Below the pieces are notes generated by a model. It made no database searches. It was not told where the DNA came from and saw nothing but the letters and a program-made list of their open reading frames with translations. This document shows positions 6,751 through 13,396 of a stretch of DNA of 13,396 nt, piece by piece (positions within the stretch are counted from its first letter, which is position 1; every line of letters begins with the position of its first letter). Made by a program: the position numbers and the translations under genes. The stretch spans positions 1 through 13,396 of the forward strand of contig CAJOLM010000018.1 in assembly GCA_905235355.1 (NCBI GenBank), given 5' to 3'. The stretch is from an uncultured Elusimicrobiales bacterium. GTDB lineage: Bacteria; Elusimicrobiota; Elusimicrobia; Elusimicrobiales; Elusimicrobiaceae.

Positions 6751-9135
6751 ATGAAGATATTATACAGCTGGCTAAAAGATTTTATTGATTTAGATTACAC
6801 GCCTGAAGAAATGGTGGCGCACTTTACTAAACTGGGCATTGAAGTGGCTTCTGTAGAGAAAAAAGGCGCGGATTTTGAAGGGGTGAACGTGGCGCAAATT
6901 GTGCAAATTGAGGACCACCCCAATTCTGACCATTTGCACTTGGTGACCCTGGATTTAGGCGGCGGCAAAACGCAGCGCGTGGTATGCGGGGCGCCCAATG
7001 TGGCCGTCGGACAAAAAGTACCGCTGGCCCGTGTGGGAGCGCGCCTGGGCAAAATTACATTAACCCCTGCTAAAATACGCGGTGTTGTGAGCGAGGGGAT
7101 GATTTGTTCTTCTGATGAGCTGGGGCTGACCAACACCCGCGCACACGGGATTTTGGTGCTGGATGAAAAATTAGAATTAGGTACGGACGTGCGCAGTTTA
7201 TACGGCAAGGCCGACGCGCTGTTTGATTTAGAAATTACCTCTAACCGCCCGGATTTATTGTCGCATTTAGGAGTAGCGCGCGAACTGGGCGTGCTGCTGA
7301 ACAAGCCTGTCAAATTTCCGGCTCCGAAGGAAATCAAAGGAGAGGGCGCGAGCCTTAAGATTGACGTGCAAGACAGCCAAGCGTGCCGGCGCTACAGCGG
7401 CCGCTTAATCCGCGGTGTGAAAAATGCGCCGTCTACGCAGCTGGTGCAAGAGCGCTTGTCTGCCATGGGGCTTAATCCGAAAAATGCACTCATTGACGTG
7501 ACCAATTATGTGATGTTTGAGCTGGGGCAGCCCATGCACGCATTTGACAGAAATTTAATTGAAGGCGATACGGTAGTGGTACGCCGCGCACAAAAAGAGG
7601 AAAAATTTACGCTACTTGACGAGCGCGAACTGACGCTTGATGAAAATGCGCTGCTCATTGGCGACGCGCACAAAGCCACCGCGCTGGCGGGCATTATGGG
7701 CGGTAAAAATTCCGGCATTACAGATAGCACGACGGATATTTTCTTGGAGTCTGCCTATTTTGACGCGCCGACCATTAACAAAACCTCTAAAAAATACGGA
7801 GTGTCGTCTGATTCTTCGCAGCGGTTTGAACGCGGGGCCGATATCGGCATGACGCTGTTGGCTTTGCACCGCGCTACGGAATTATTGGCTGAAAGCTGCG
7901 GCGGCACACCCTCTGAAATTGCGGATGTGTATCCGCAAGTGTTTGAAAACCCGGTTGTGTCTTTTACACCGGCGCAAATTAACAGCATTTTGGGTACGGA
8001 AATTGCGGACGAAAAACTGAAAGATATTTTTAACCGTCTTGCGCTAAAATTTGACGCATCCGGTGAGAACTGGACCTTTCAGGCCCCCACGCACCGGCGC
8101 GATTTAAATCACCGCTGGGACCTGGCCGAAGAAGCGGCGCGCTTTGCCGGGTTTGACCAAATTCCGACGGGTGCTTCCCACACGTATGTCAGTTTTGCTG
8201 ATAATCCCAAAGGCGTGGATTTGATGGAGCTGGTCAGTGAGCGTTTATGCGGGCTAGGGTTTTACGAGTGTAAAAACATTGATTTCTTGGGCGAAAAGGA
8301 ACTAAAAGCCTTTGGCTTTGACCCCAAAAACGCTGTCAAGATTAAAAACGCCATGGCGCAAGGGTGGGATTATTTGCGCCCGACATTACTGCCGGCGCTA
8401 CTAAAAAATGCAGAGTTTAACGCACGGCACGGACAAGCAGATGTGGCGTTGTTTGAAACCACGCGCACCTTTAGCCTAACCAAAGGATTTCCAACGGAAA
8501 CTTATACTGTGGCGGGCGTGCTTTGCGGGCAAGTGCCGGCAGGCGCATTCTTTGCCGCTAACGGACAAAAAGCTGATTTTTATCTGATCAAAGGCATGGT
8601 GCAAGAATTGCTGGAAGGCGTTAAGGGTGTGCAACTGTTACCGTCAGAAAAAGCACCCGTATATATGCACCCGAAACTTTGTATGGACGTGTTAATCAGC
8701 GGGAAAAAAGCAGGCGTACTCGGTGCGCTGCATCCGCTTACCACCAAAGCAGCCGGGCTGAAAGCGGTGGAGGTATGGGCATTTGAAATTTCTTTAAAGC
8801 CGCTGGAAAAACTATTTTCCATGCACGACTTTACCCCGGTAAAACCTGCGGCAGCCTTGCCGCCGTCTTTGCGTGATTTGTCGGTGGTGCTGGATAAAGC
8901 CACGCCGTACGGGCAGATTAAACAAGTGCTGGAGCAAACGGCACTTGCGGTGGCACTGCACTTTGATTTAATTGACGTGTACGAAGGCGAACATCTGCCG
9001 CAAGGCAAAAAGAGCGTGACGTTTACGCTGGCTTTCTCGGCGCCGGACCGCACGTTAAAAGATAAAGAAATTGACGAAGCGTTTAATACGTTGGTCGGCG
9101 CATTAAAAGAAAAACTCGGAGCTGAACTGAGATAA
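6751..9135 (+). CDS. pheT: phenylalanine--tRNA ligase beta subunit
   Basis: A 794-residue partner of PheS, full length for the bacterial form. Domain order: N-terminal tRNA-binding (EMAP/Arc1-like) domain at about 40-150 ('HPNSDHLHLVTLDLG'); B3/B4 editing domain, about 205-390, including 'ALIDVTNYVMFELGQPMHAF' and 'SSDSSQRFERGAD', which hydrolyses mischarged Tyr-tRNA in the family; B5 domain, about 400-475; the catalytic-like core, about 480-690; and the C-terminal anticodon-binding FDX-ACB domain (about 700-794, starting 'LPPSLRDLSVVLDK'). AGAGG at 6740-6744, overlapping the pheS stop, is a well-placed Shine-Dalgarno. The stop TAATG shares its last base with the next start, so downstream translation is coupled. 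Confidence 0.98.
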   Translation: MKILYSWLKDFIDLDYTPEEMVAHFTKLGIEVASVEKKGADFEGVNVAQIVQIEDHPNSDHLHLVTLDLGGGKTQRVVCGAPNVAVGQKVPLARVGARLGKITLTPAKIRGVVSEGMICSSDELGLTNTRAHGILVLDEKLELGTDVRSLYGKADALFDLEITSNRPDLLSHLGVARELGVLLNKPVKFPAPKEIKGEGASLKIDVQDSQACRRYSGRLIRGVKNAPSTQLVQERLSAMGLNPKNALIDVTNYVMFELGQPMHAFDRNLIEGDTVVVRRAQKEEKFTLLDERELTLDENALLIGDAHKATALAGIMGGKNSGITDSTTDIFLESAYFDAPTINKTSKKYGVSSDSSQRFERGADIGMTLLALHRATELLAESCGGTPSEIADVYPQVFENPVVSFTPAQINSILGTEIADEKLKDIFNRLALKFDASGENWTFQAPTHRRDLNHRWDLAEEAARFAGFDQIPTGASHTYVSFADNPKGVDLMELVSERLCGLGFYECKNIDFLGEKELKAFGFDPKNAVKIKNAMAQGWDYLRPTLLPALLKNAEFNARHGQADVALFETTRTFSLTKGFPTETYTVAGVLCGQVPAGAFFAANGQKADFYLIKGMVQELLEGVKGVQLLPSEKAPVYMHPKLCMDVLISGKKAGVLGALHPLTTKAAGLKAVEVWAFEISLKPLEKLFSMHDFTPVKPAAALPPSLRDLSVVLDKATPYGQIKQVLEQTALAVALHFDLIDVYEGEHLPQGKKSVTFTLAFSAPDRTLKDKEIDEAFNTLVGALKEKLGAELR

Positions 9136-9398
9136 TGCAAGAAGAAAAACTCAAACAGTTAGAGCTGTTAATTTCACAAACGGCGTCGCGGTTGCAGACT
9201 TTGCAGCAGCAAATGGCTGCCGCGCGACAAAAAATCCGCCAGCAGGAAGATACTATTTCCCGACTGCGGGAAAGTGAAAATGAGTTGAAAGCCTTGCGCG
9301 AGTGGAAACGCAATACCGTTAGCGCGCTTAAAAAATTAGAAACCCGCGTGGACAAAGAAATCAGCAAAATCCAAGAAAAGAAAAATGACATTTTATAG
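9135..9398 (+). CDS. small coiled-coil protein, possible ZapB-like partner of ZapA
   Basis: An 87-residue protein made almost wholly of charged and Gln/Leu-rich heptads, for example 'LELLISQTASRLQTLQQQ' and 'RLRESENELKALREWKRN', so essentially one continuous coiled coil. There is no signal peptide, membrane segment or Cys. It is read from a start that shares one base with the pheT stop (TAATG), with no clear Shine-Dalgarno, implying translational coupling. It directly precedes a ZapA-like gene by 9 bases. In other bacteria small coiled-coil proteins of the ZapB/DUF904 kind lie beside zapA and bridge ZapA to other division factors. The ZapB link here is inferred from context and coiled-coil character only. 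Confidence 0.65.
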   Translation: MQEEKLKQLELLISQTASRLQTLQQQMAAARQKIRQQEDTISRLRESENELKALREWKRNTVSALKKLETRVDKEISKIQEKKNDIL

Positions 9399-9407
9399 AG
9401 GGAAACT

Positions 9408-9704
9408 ATGCCTAGAAATGTAGTCACGGTAGAAATTAAAAAAATTCCGGTAGAGGTGGAAATCCCAGAGTTGGGCATGGTGGAAATTTCAGATTTAGCC
9501 TCACGCGTGGAGGCGGAAATGAAACGCGTGCAGGAAGAAGAAGGCGTCATTGATACCTTGCGCCAGGCACTCACGGTGGCGCTGTATTTTGCGGCGAAAA
9601 ATTACTTAAAAGAAATTGCCGACGGCGGCAAACAAAAAGAAGACACCGTACGCATTGACCATTTAATTTCGCAGCTGCAAGGCACATTGGGAGAAGGCAA
9701 ATAA
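9408..9704 (+). CDS. zapA: ZapA-like cell division protein
   Basis: A 98-residue cytoplasmic protein, the right size for ZapA, which bundles FtsZ filaments at the division ring. Layout matches the family: an N-terminal beta-strand region ('VTVEIKKIPVEVEIPEL', about 5-21), then a first helix carrying 'DLASRVEAEMKRVQEEEGVIDTL' elements (about 28-52), and a long C-terminal helix with 'QALTVALYFAAKNYLKE' (about 53-70) that would form the dimer/tetramer coiled coil. The identity comes from architecture and from position: zapA follows pheT in Bacillus-type genomes, and a small coiled-coil gene precedes it here. Sequence conservation is weak, so the call is probable rather than certain. AGAGGG at 9397-9402 is a good Shine-Dalgarno. 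It overlaps the rarA start by one base (TAATG). Confidence 0.68.
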   Translation: MPRNVVTVEIKKIPVEVEIPELGMVEISDLASRVEAEMKRVQEEEGVIDTLRQALTVALYFAAKNYLKEIADGGKQKEDTVRIDHLISQLQGTLGEGK

Positions 9705-10948
9705 TGCAAGATGATTTTATGCCGCTGGCCGCGCGCCAAGCGCCTAAAAAAATAGAGGATTTTGCCGGGCAGCCGCATTTGTTAGGGCCGGGCAAAATGC
9801 TGCGTCGCCTGTTGGAAACCGATACTTTAAAATCTGCTGTTTTCTTCGGGCCGCCGGGCTGCGGGAAAACCGCCACCGCGCGGTATGTAGCCAGCCGCAC
9901 GCAAGCGCACGTGGTGGAACTTAATGCCGCGGCTGCTGGTGTAGCCGATATCAAAAAAGTAATTGCAGAAGCCAAAGACCGCGCCCGCACGCCCACGTTT
10001 GAGGAGCGGCGCACCTTACTGATTTTAGATGAAATTCATCACTTTAATAAAACGCAGCAGGACACGCTGCTGCCCAGCGTGGAGCGCGGGGACATTATTT
10101 TAATTGGCATTACGACGGAAAACCCGTATTTTTATATTAACAATGCCTTGCTGTCGCGCTTTTCCGTATTTGAATTTAAACCGTTGTCTGACAAAGATTT
10201 AGCCAAAATTTTAAACCGAGCAGCTGTCCAGGAAAAAGTCAAACTGACAGACGAAGCAGCGGAGTATTTTATTACGCAAGCCAATGGCGACGGGCGCAAA
10301 ATTTTAAACGCGTTGGAAATAGCCGTGCTGACCACCGAGCCGGATGCCGACGGCATCAAACAAGTAGATCTCAAAACCGCACAAGAGTGCATACAAAAGC
10401 GTCATTTAAATTACGATAAAAAAGGCGACGAACATTACGATATTATTTCTGCTTTTATCAAATCCATGCGCGGCTCGGACCCGGACGCAGCGGTGTACTG
10501 GCTGGCGCGTATGTTGGAAAGTGGAGAGGACCCGCGCTTTATCGCCCGGCGTATTTTGATTTGCGCAAGCGAAGATGTGGGTCTGGCTGAACCGGCCGCG
10601 CTGATGATTGCGCAAGCTGCTTTCAAAGCGGCTGAAGTATTGGGTATGCCGGAAGTGCGCATCCCGCTGGCACACGCGGCTATTTATGTGGCATGTGCAC
10701 CCAAAAGCAATTCAGCCTATTTGGCTATTGATGCCGCGCTGCAGGAAGTGCGCGAAGGCAAGCTGCGCCGTGTACCCGATCACTTGCGCTCCGGCGGCAA
10801 AAACCGCGGCTATAAATACGCACATGATTTCCCCAATCATTATGTAGAACAAGCCTATATGCCTGATCCGGTGCAATTTTTTAAACCGACTGCCCAAGGC
10901 AAAGAGGCCGCACTCATTGAACGGCTGAAAAAAATTAAAGGAAAATAA
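9704..10948 (+). CDS. rarA: replication-associated recombination protein A (RarA/MgsA AAA+ ATPase)
   Basis: A 414-residue clamp-loader-related ATPase that acts at stalled replication forks and single-strand DNA ends. The AAA+ module includes 'FAGQPHLLGPGKMLRRLLE' near the N-terminus, Walker A 'GPPGCGKT' (49-56), Walker B 'LLILDEIHHFNKTQQD' with Asp109-Glu110, sensor 1 'GITTENPYF' (about 131), and the arginine-finger region 'LLSRFSVFEF' (about 147). The C-terminal MgsA/tetramerisation domain is clear: 'YDKKGDEHYDIISAFIKSMR', 'SEDVGLAEP', and 'YKYAHDFPNHYVEQAYMPD'. Length is slightly under the E. coli protein (447). A GAGAAGG Shine-Dalgarno lies in the end of the ZapA-like gene. The stop codon is followed directly by the xseA ATG. 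Confidence 0.97.
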   Translation: MQDDFMPLAARQAPKKIEDFAGQPHLLGPGKMLRRLLETDTLKSAVFFGPPGCGKTATARYVASRTQAHVVELNAAAAGVADIKKVIAEAKDRARTPTFEERRTLLILDEIHHFNKTQQDTLLPSVERGDIILIGITTENPYFYINNALLSRFSVFEFKPLSDKDLAKILNRAAVQEKVKLTDEAAEYFITQANGDGRKILNALEIAVLTTEPDADGIKQVDLKTAQECIQKRHLNYDKKGDEHYDIISAFIKSMRGSDPDAAVYWLARMLESGEDPRFIARRILICASEDVGLAEPAALMIAQAAFKAAEVLGMPEVRIPLAHAAIYVACAPKSNSAYLAIDAALQEVREGKLRRVPDHLRSGGKNRGYKYAHDFPNHYVEQAYMPDPVQFFKPTAQGKEAALIERLKKIKGK

Positions 10949-12154
10949 ATGGAACCCGAAGCCCCGTTTAGAGGTCAAGTTTTTACCGTAAGCGCGATCA
11001 CGCTGGCTATCAAGCAGATGATGGAAGGCGTGTTTCGCGGTGTGTTCGTAGAGGGCGAGGTGAGCGGTTTACGCGAGCCGCAAAGCGGGCATCTGTATTT
11101 TGACCTCAAAGATAAAGACAGTTTGCTTTCTGCCGTGATGTTTAAATGGCACGCGCGCAAGGGCGGGCAGCAGCTGCAGGATGGGCTGCAAGTGCGTGTG
11201 TTTGGCGATTTGACTTGCTACGGGAAAATGGGACGCTATCAAATTTCCGTAACGAGCGTGGAAGTTTTGCATCAGGGCAATCTTTATTTAGAATTTGAAA
11301 AACTGAAAAAGAAACTGGAAGCGGAAGGCTTGTTTGCGCAAGAGCACAAGCGCGAAATCCCGTCTTTTCCGCGGCGCATTGGGGTGGTCACTTCGCCGAC
11401 GGGAGCGGCTATACGCGATATTTTGTCTGTGCTGTACCGCCGCAACCCGCATTTGGAAGTAGTGCTTGCGCCTGCTTTGGTGCAGGGCGACGGTGCCGCG
11501 GCTGAAATTGCACAAGCGATTAAAGATTTAAACAAACTTAGCCCCGCGCCGGATGTGCTGCTCGTCGGTCGCGGCGGCGGCAGTATGGAAGATTTGTGGG
11601 CGTTTAATGAAGAGCCCGTGGCCCGCGCGATTTACGAAAGTAAAATTCCGGTGATTTCTTGCGTCGGGCATGAGATTGACTATACAATTGCCGATTTTGT
11701 GGCGGATTTACGCGCGCCCACGCCATCTGCTGCGGCAGAACTGGTGGTGCAAAATGCTGAAGGGGTGGCGGAATATATTTCGCAGCTGCAAAAGCGTTTG
11801 TTCCAATCAGTAACGCTGTTTTATGAGCGTGCCAAAAGCCGTGTGGAGCTGGCAATAAGCAGCCGCATTTTTAAGCATCCGGAACTGCTCACACAAGAGA
11901 AGGAACAGCAGTTAGATGATTTGCTACTGCGTCTGGAGAGTGCGTTTGAAAAACGCCTGGCAGAAACGCAAAACCGCGCAGAACTGCTGACGCATAAATT
12001 AAACGCATTAAGCCCTTTTGCCGTGCTGGGCCGTGGCTACAGCATCACGCGTGGTAAAGACGGCAATGTAATTTCGCAGACCGGGCAAGTCGCCCCACAA
12101 GACACTATTTATATTCAAGTAAAAGACGGTATGATACATGCGGAGGTCAAATGA
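10949..12154 (+). CDS. xseA: exodeoxyribonuclease VII large subunit
   Basis: A 401-residue catalytic subunit of exonuclease VII, which degrades single-stranded DNA from both ends into oligonucleotides and acts in mismatch repair and damage clean-up. The N-terminal OB fold covers about 1-105. The nuclease core shows 'GVVTSPTGAAIRD' with Asp157, 'LLVGRGGGSMEDLWAFNEE' (about 204), and 'CVGHEIDYTIADFVADLRAP' with His241 and Asp244, matching the conserved catalytic Asp, His and Asp of the E. coli enzyme within a few residues. A long helical region (about 270-355) would bind the small subunit, and 'LGRGYSITRG' near the C-terminus is typical. Slightly shorter than the E. coli protein (456). AAGGA precedes the ATG; the end overlaps xseB in ATGA. 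Confidence 0.97.
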   Translation: MEPEAPFRGQVFTVSAITLAIKQMMEGVFRGVFVEGEVSGLREPQSGHLYFDLKDKDSLLSAVMFKWHARKGGQQLQDGLQVRVFGDLTCYGKMGRYQISVTSVEVLHQGNLYLEFEKLKKKLEAEGLFAQEHKREIPSFPRRIGVVTSPTGAAIRDILSVLYRRNPHLEVVLAPALVQGDGAAAEIAQAIKDLNKLSPAPDVLLVGRGGGSMEDLWAFNEEPVARAIYESKIPVISCVGHEIDYTIADFVADLRAPTPSAAAELVVQNAEGVAEYISQLQKRLFQSVTLFYERAKSRVELAISSRIFKHPELLTQEKEQQLDDLLLRLESAFEKRLAETQNRAELLTHKLNALSPFAVLGRGYSITRGKDGNVISQTGQVAPQDTIYIQVKDGMIHAEVK

Positions 12155-12390
12155 AAAACAGTTTTGAAAGCAAACTCAAACGCTTGGAAGAAATCGTTGC
12201 CAAACTGGAAGAAGAACAAACCGATTTGGATGCCTCGGTGAAACTGTTTGAAGAAGGCGTCGTGCTGTCCAAAGAGATGAGCGAAAAATTGCAAGAAGTA
12301 AAATTCAAAGTGACCGCCCTTAAAAAGAAAGGGGCAGCACTGCTGACAGAACCTTTTGACGCGGAGCAAAATACCCAAGATGAGCAGTAA
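12151..12390 (+). CDS. xseB: exodeoxyribonuclease VII small subunit
   Basis: A 79-residue helical protein with the family signature: 'SFESKLKRLEEIVAKLEEEQ' at the N-terminus, then 'LDASVKLFEEGVVLSK' (about 26-41) and 'LQEVKFKVTAL' (about 48). Several copies bind the long helix of XseA to give active exonuclease VII and keep the large subunit in check. GGAGG before the ATG and the ATGA overlap with xseA indicate coupled translation, fitting the excess of small subunit in the complex. Its last 11 bases overlap tlyA. Confidence 0.95.
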   Translation: MKNSFESKLKRLEEIVAKLEEEQTDLDASVKLFEEGVVLSKEMSEKLQEVKFKVTALKKKGAALLTEPFDAEQNTQDEQ

Positions 12391-13141
12391 AAAATTGCGC
12401 CTGGATATGGCGCTGGTGGAGCAAGGGTTTTTTCCAAGCCGCACCCGCGCGCAGGCGTCTATTATGGCAGGGGAAGTGCTGGTGAACGGCGAGGCAGACA
12501 CGCGCGCCGACCGCACTATTTTGCCCGAAGATACCATTTCTCTCAAAGAGAAATCCTGCCCCTATGTGTCGCGCGGCGGGCTGAAACTGGCTGGTGCGCT
12601 GAAGGCGTGGAACATTTCTGTAAAAGATAAAGTGTGCGTGGATATCGGCGTGGCAACAGGCGGGTTTAGCGATTGTATGCTGCAGGCCGGGGCGCGCGAA
12701 GTGTACGGGGTAGATGTAGGCAAAGGGCAAATTGCAGATGAAATCCGCCGCCAGCCCAATTTCCATTTCCGCCCGGAAACCAATGCCCGCTATATGACGG
12801 CAGATTTATTTGATACTGCGCCGCAATTTGCTGCGGTAGATGTATCTTTTATTTCACTTACCATGATTATGCAGCCGCTTTGCGAGGTAATGGCCGCAGA
12901 AAGTGAAATTGTTTTCTTAATCAAACCGCAATTTGAACTCACCCCCAAACAAGTACCGCACGGCATTGTCAAAACGGAAGAAAACCGCCAGCTGGCTATT
13001 AAGCGCGTGCAAGACTATTTGACGGAAAATTTAGCGCAAAAATACGGGGCTGCCGGGTGCGAACTGATGGAGTCTCCCATTAAAGGCACGCATGGCAACA
13101 CCGAATATTTGTGGCATGTGAAAATCAACAAGCCGCGCTAA
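12380..13141 (+). CDS. tlyA: TlyA family rRNA (cytidine-2'-O)-methyltransferase
   Basis: A 253-residue protein with an N-terminal S4 RNA-binding domain (about 5-65, 'RLDMALVEQGFFPSRTRAQA') and an FtsJ/RrmJ-like SAM methyltransferase domain. The family adds 2'-O-methyl groups to C1920 of 23S rRNA, and in the longer form also C1409 of 16S rRNA, and influences capreomycin sensitivity. The K-D-K-E tetrad is intact: Lys69 in 'YVSRGGLKL', Asp154 in 'VDVSFISL', Lys182 in 'LIKPQFE', Glu242 in 'GNTEY'. The first three numbers equal those I recall for M. tuberculosis TlyA when ATG 12380 is the start, which supports this start over TTG 12356. The SAM loop reads 'DIGVATGGFSD', where 'DIGASTGGFTD' is usual. 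GGAG at 12363-12366 is a distant Shine-Dalgarno; coupling to xseB is likely. The intermediate length leaves type I versus II open. Confidence 0.94.
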   Translation: MSSKKLRLDMALVEQGFFPSRTRAQASIMAGEVLVNGEADTRADRTILPEDTISLKEKSCPYVSRGGLKLAGALKAWNISVKDKVCVDIGVATGGFSDCMLQAGAREVYGVDVGKGQIADEIRRQPNFHFRPETNARYMTADLFDTAPQFAAVDVSFISLTMIMQPLCEVMAAESEIVFLIKPQFELTPKQVPHGIVKTEENRQLAIKRVQDYLTENLAQKYGAAGCELMESPIKGTHGNTEYLWHVKINKPR

Positions 13142-13299
13142 AAAGAAAAATCACAGCCTGCATAAACATTTTCAATTTTTCCTAAGCAACCTATAGCATG
13201 ACATAATCGGACACCTGTCGTGTCGTTTTGTGGGTAACATTTCCAGATATTTTTATCGTACAGAGTTTATGAGCGTTATGTATCTTTTTTGCCATAAAA
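13142..13299. other. convergent intergenic gap, nothing else recognised
   Basis: About 160 AT-rich bases between the tlyA stop codon and the minus-strand terminator. Apart from the weak GACAC/GTGTC hairpin there is no credible ORF, RNA gene or repeat. An ATG at 13269 opens a frame running off the window edge, but it crosses the terminator and opposes the minus-strand gene, so I do not call it. Confidence 0.6.
13210..13230 (+). terminator. weak candidate terminator after tlyA
   Basis: GACAC (13210-13214) pairs with GTGTC (13220-13224) around loop CTGTC, followed by GTTTTG. The stem is only 5 bp and the T-run is short. It is the best plus-strand hairpin seen in the gap after the long operon, 68 bases past the tlyA stop codon, but it may be chance. 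Confidence 0.25.
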
Positions 13300-13326
13300 A
13301 ACGGCCTGGCTTTTTGTCAGGCCGTT
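13296..13326 (-). terminator. Rho-independent terminator for the minus-strand gene entering from the right
   Basis: A perfect 9-bp GC-rich stem, AACGGCCTG (13300-13308) with CAGGCCGTT (13318-13326), encloses a 9-base loop. Read on the minus strand the stem is followed by a run of Ts (the complement of 13296-13299, continuing the stem's own end). On the plus strand it is followed by CAAAAAAC, so it is mainly a minus-strand terminator, though it may also slow plus-strand readthrough from tlyA. It starts 18 bases beyond the stop codon of the minus-strand gene. Confidence 0.85.
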
Positions 13327-13344
13327 CAAAAAACATACACTGTT

Positions 13345-13396
13345 TTACGATAGGTGTGCCTTGCCTATTTCGTCCACAAATTTTTTGGCAATTAAT
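13345..13396 (-). CDS. C-terminal end of an unidentified minus-strand gene (partial)
   Basis: On the minus strand one frame is open from the right edge and ends with TAA at 13347-13345, giving the last 16 residues 'LIAKKFVDEIGKAHLS'. The amphipathic, charged sequence is protein-like, and the strong minus-strand terminator 18 bases after the stop supports a real gene end. The family cannot be identified from so little. The gene is convergent with the long pheS-tlyA operon. Confidence 0.6.
   Translation of the reverse strand, partial: LIAKKFVDEIGKAHLS

Noticed and set aside
8580..9140. 186-codon open frame on the minus strand opposite pheT (similar long minus frames at 6795-7337 and 9083-9574)
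   Set aside because: They lie antisense to well-conserved genes, are Ser/Thr/Cys-rich as expected of complementary-strand shadows, and have no recognisable domain or Shine-Dalgarno.
12356..12379. TTG start for tlyA giving eight extra residues
   Set aside because: ATG 12380 gives catalytic residue numbers that match known TlyA proteins, and the extra residues precede the S4 domain without similarity to it.
13269..13396. Plus-strand open frame from ATG 13269 to the window edge
   Set aside because: It runs through the terminator hairpin and opposes the minus-strand gene end; composition is not protein-like and no Shine-Dalgarno precedes it.
1..13396. CRISPR array, insertion sequence, prophage, toxin-antitoxin or defence system
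   Set aside because: No direct-repeat array, transposase, integrase or small toxin-like pair is seen; the two adjacent small genes at 9135-9704 fit a ZapB/ZapA-like pair, with no toxin fold features.

Overview
This window reads as a stretch of ordinary bacterial chromosome, most likely from a gut-type Elusimicrobiota (Elusimicrobium-like) genome. The lineage call is inference. It rests on the short type IV pilin at the left edge, whose N-terminal helix runs into 'ALPQYQKAV' and whose C-terminal part is compact and cysteine-rich, a style I associate with Elusimicrobium pilins, and on the mix of genes. No mobile element, CRISPR array, phage gene, rRNA or tRNA is visible.

Layout. (1) 2-433: the 3' part of a type IV pilin/pseudopilin gene. 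(2) 471-5482: four tightly packed or overlapping plus-strand genes: a probably exported M3 metallopeptidase, a type II pantothenate kinase-like protein (CoaW/Fumble family), a squalene/phytoene synthase-family prenyltransferase, and an exported or lipid-anchored TPR protein. A strong hairpin terminator (5499-5540) closes this unit. (3) 5541-5694: a short intergenic region with a 78-bp element bounded by a perfect 10-bp inverted repeat and a likely promoter abutting pheS. (4) 5695-13141: one long, tightly packed plus-strand run: pheS-pheT, a small coiled-coil protein and a ZapA-like protein (probable ZapB/ZapA-type pair), rarA, xseA-xseB and tlyA. Gaps are 0-9 bp or small overlaps throughout. 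(5) 13142-13344: a convergent intergenic region with a terminator oriented for the minus strand, then the last 16 codons of a minus-strand gene that enters from the right.

How the genes fit together. The long run combines translation (PheRS; TlyA rRNA methylation), cell division (ZapA-like plus coiled coil) and DNA repair/replication restart (RarA, exonuclease VII), i.e. growth-linked housekeeping. The first operon joins CoA synthesis, isoprenoid coupling and peptide turnover, with no obvious single pathway.

I did not find a convincing new biological system. The most rewarding points are the two operon heads that lack a Shine-Dalgarno sequence and carry a -10-like box directly before the ATG (possible leaderless mRNAs, in contrast to most internal genes), the palindromic element upstream of pheS, the lone squalene/phytoene synthase coupled to a type II pantothenate kinase, and the TPR protein's uncharacterised C-terminal region.
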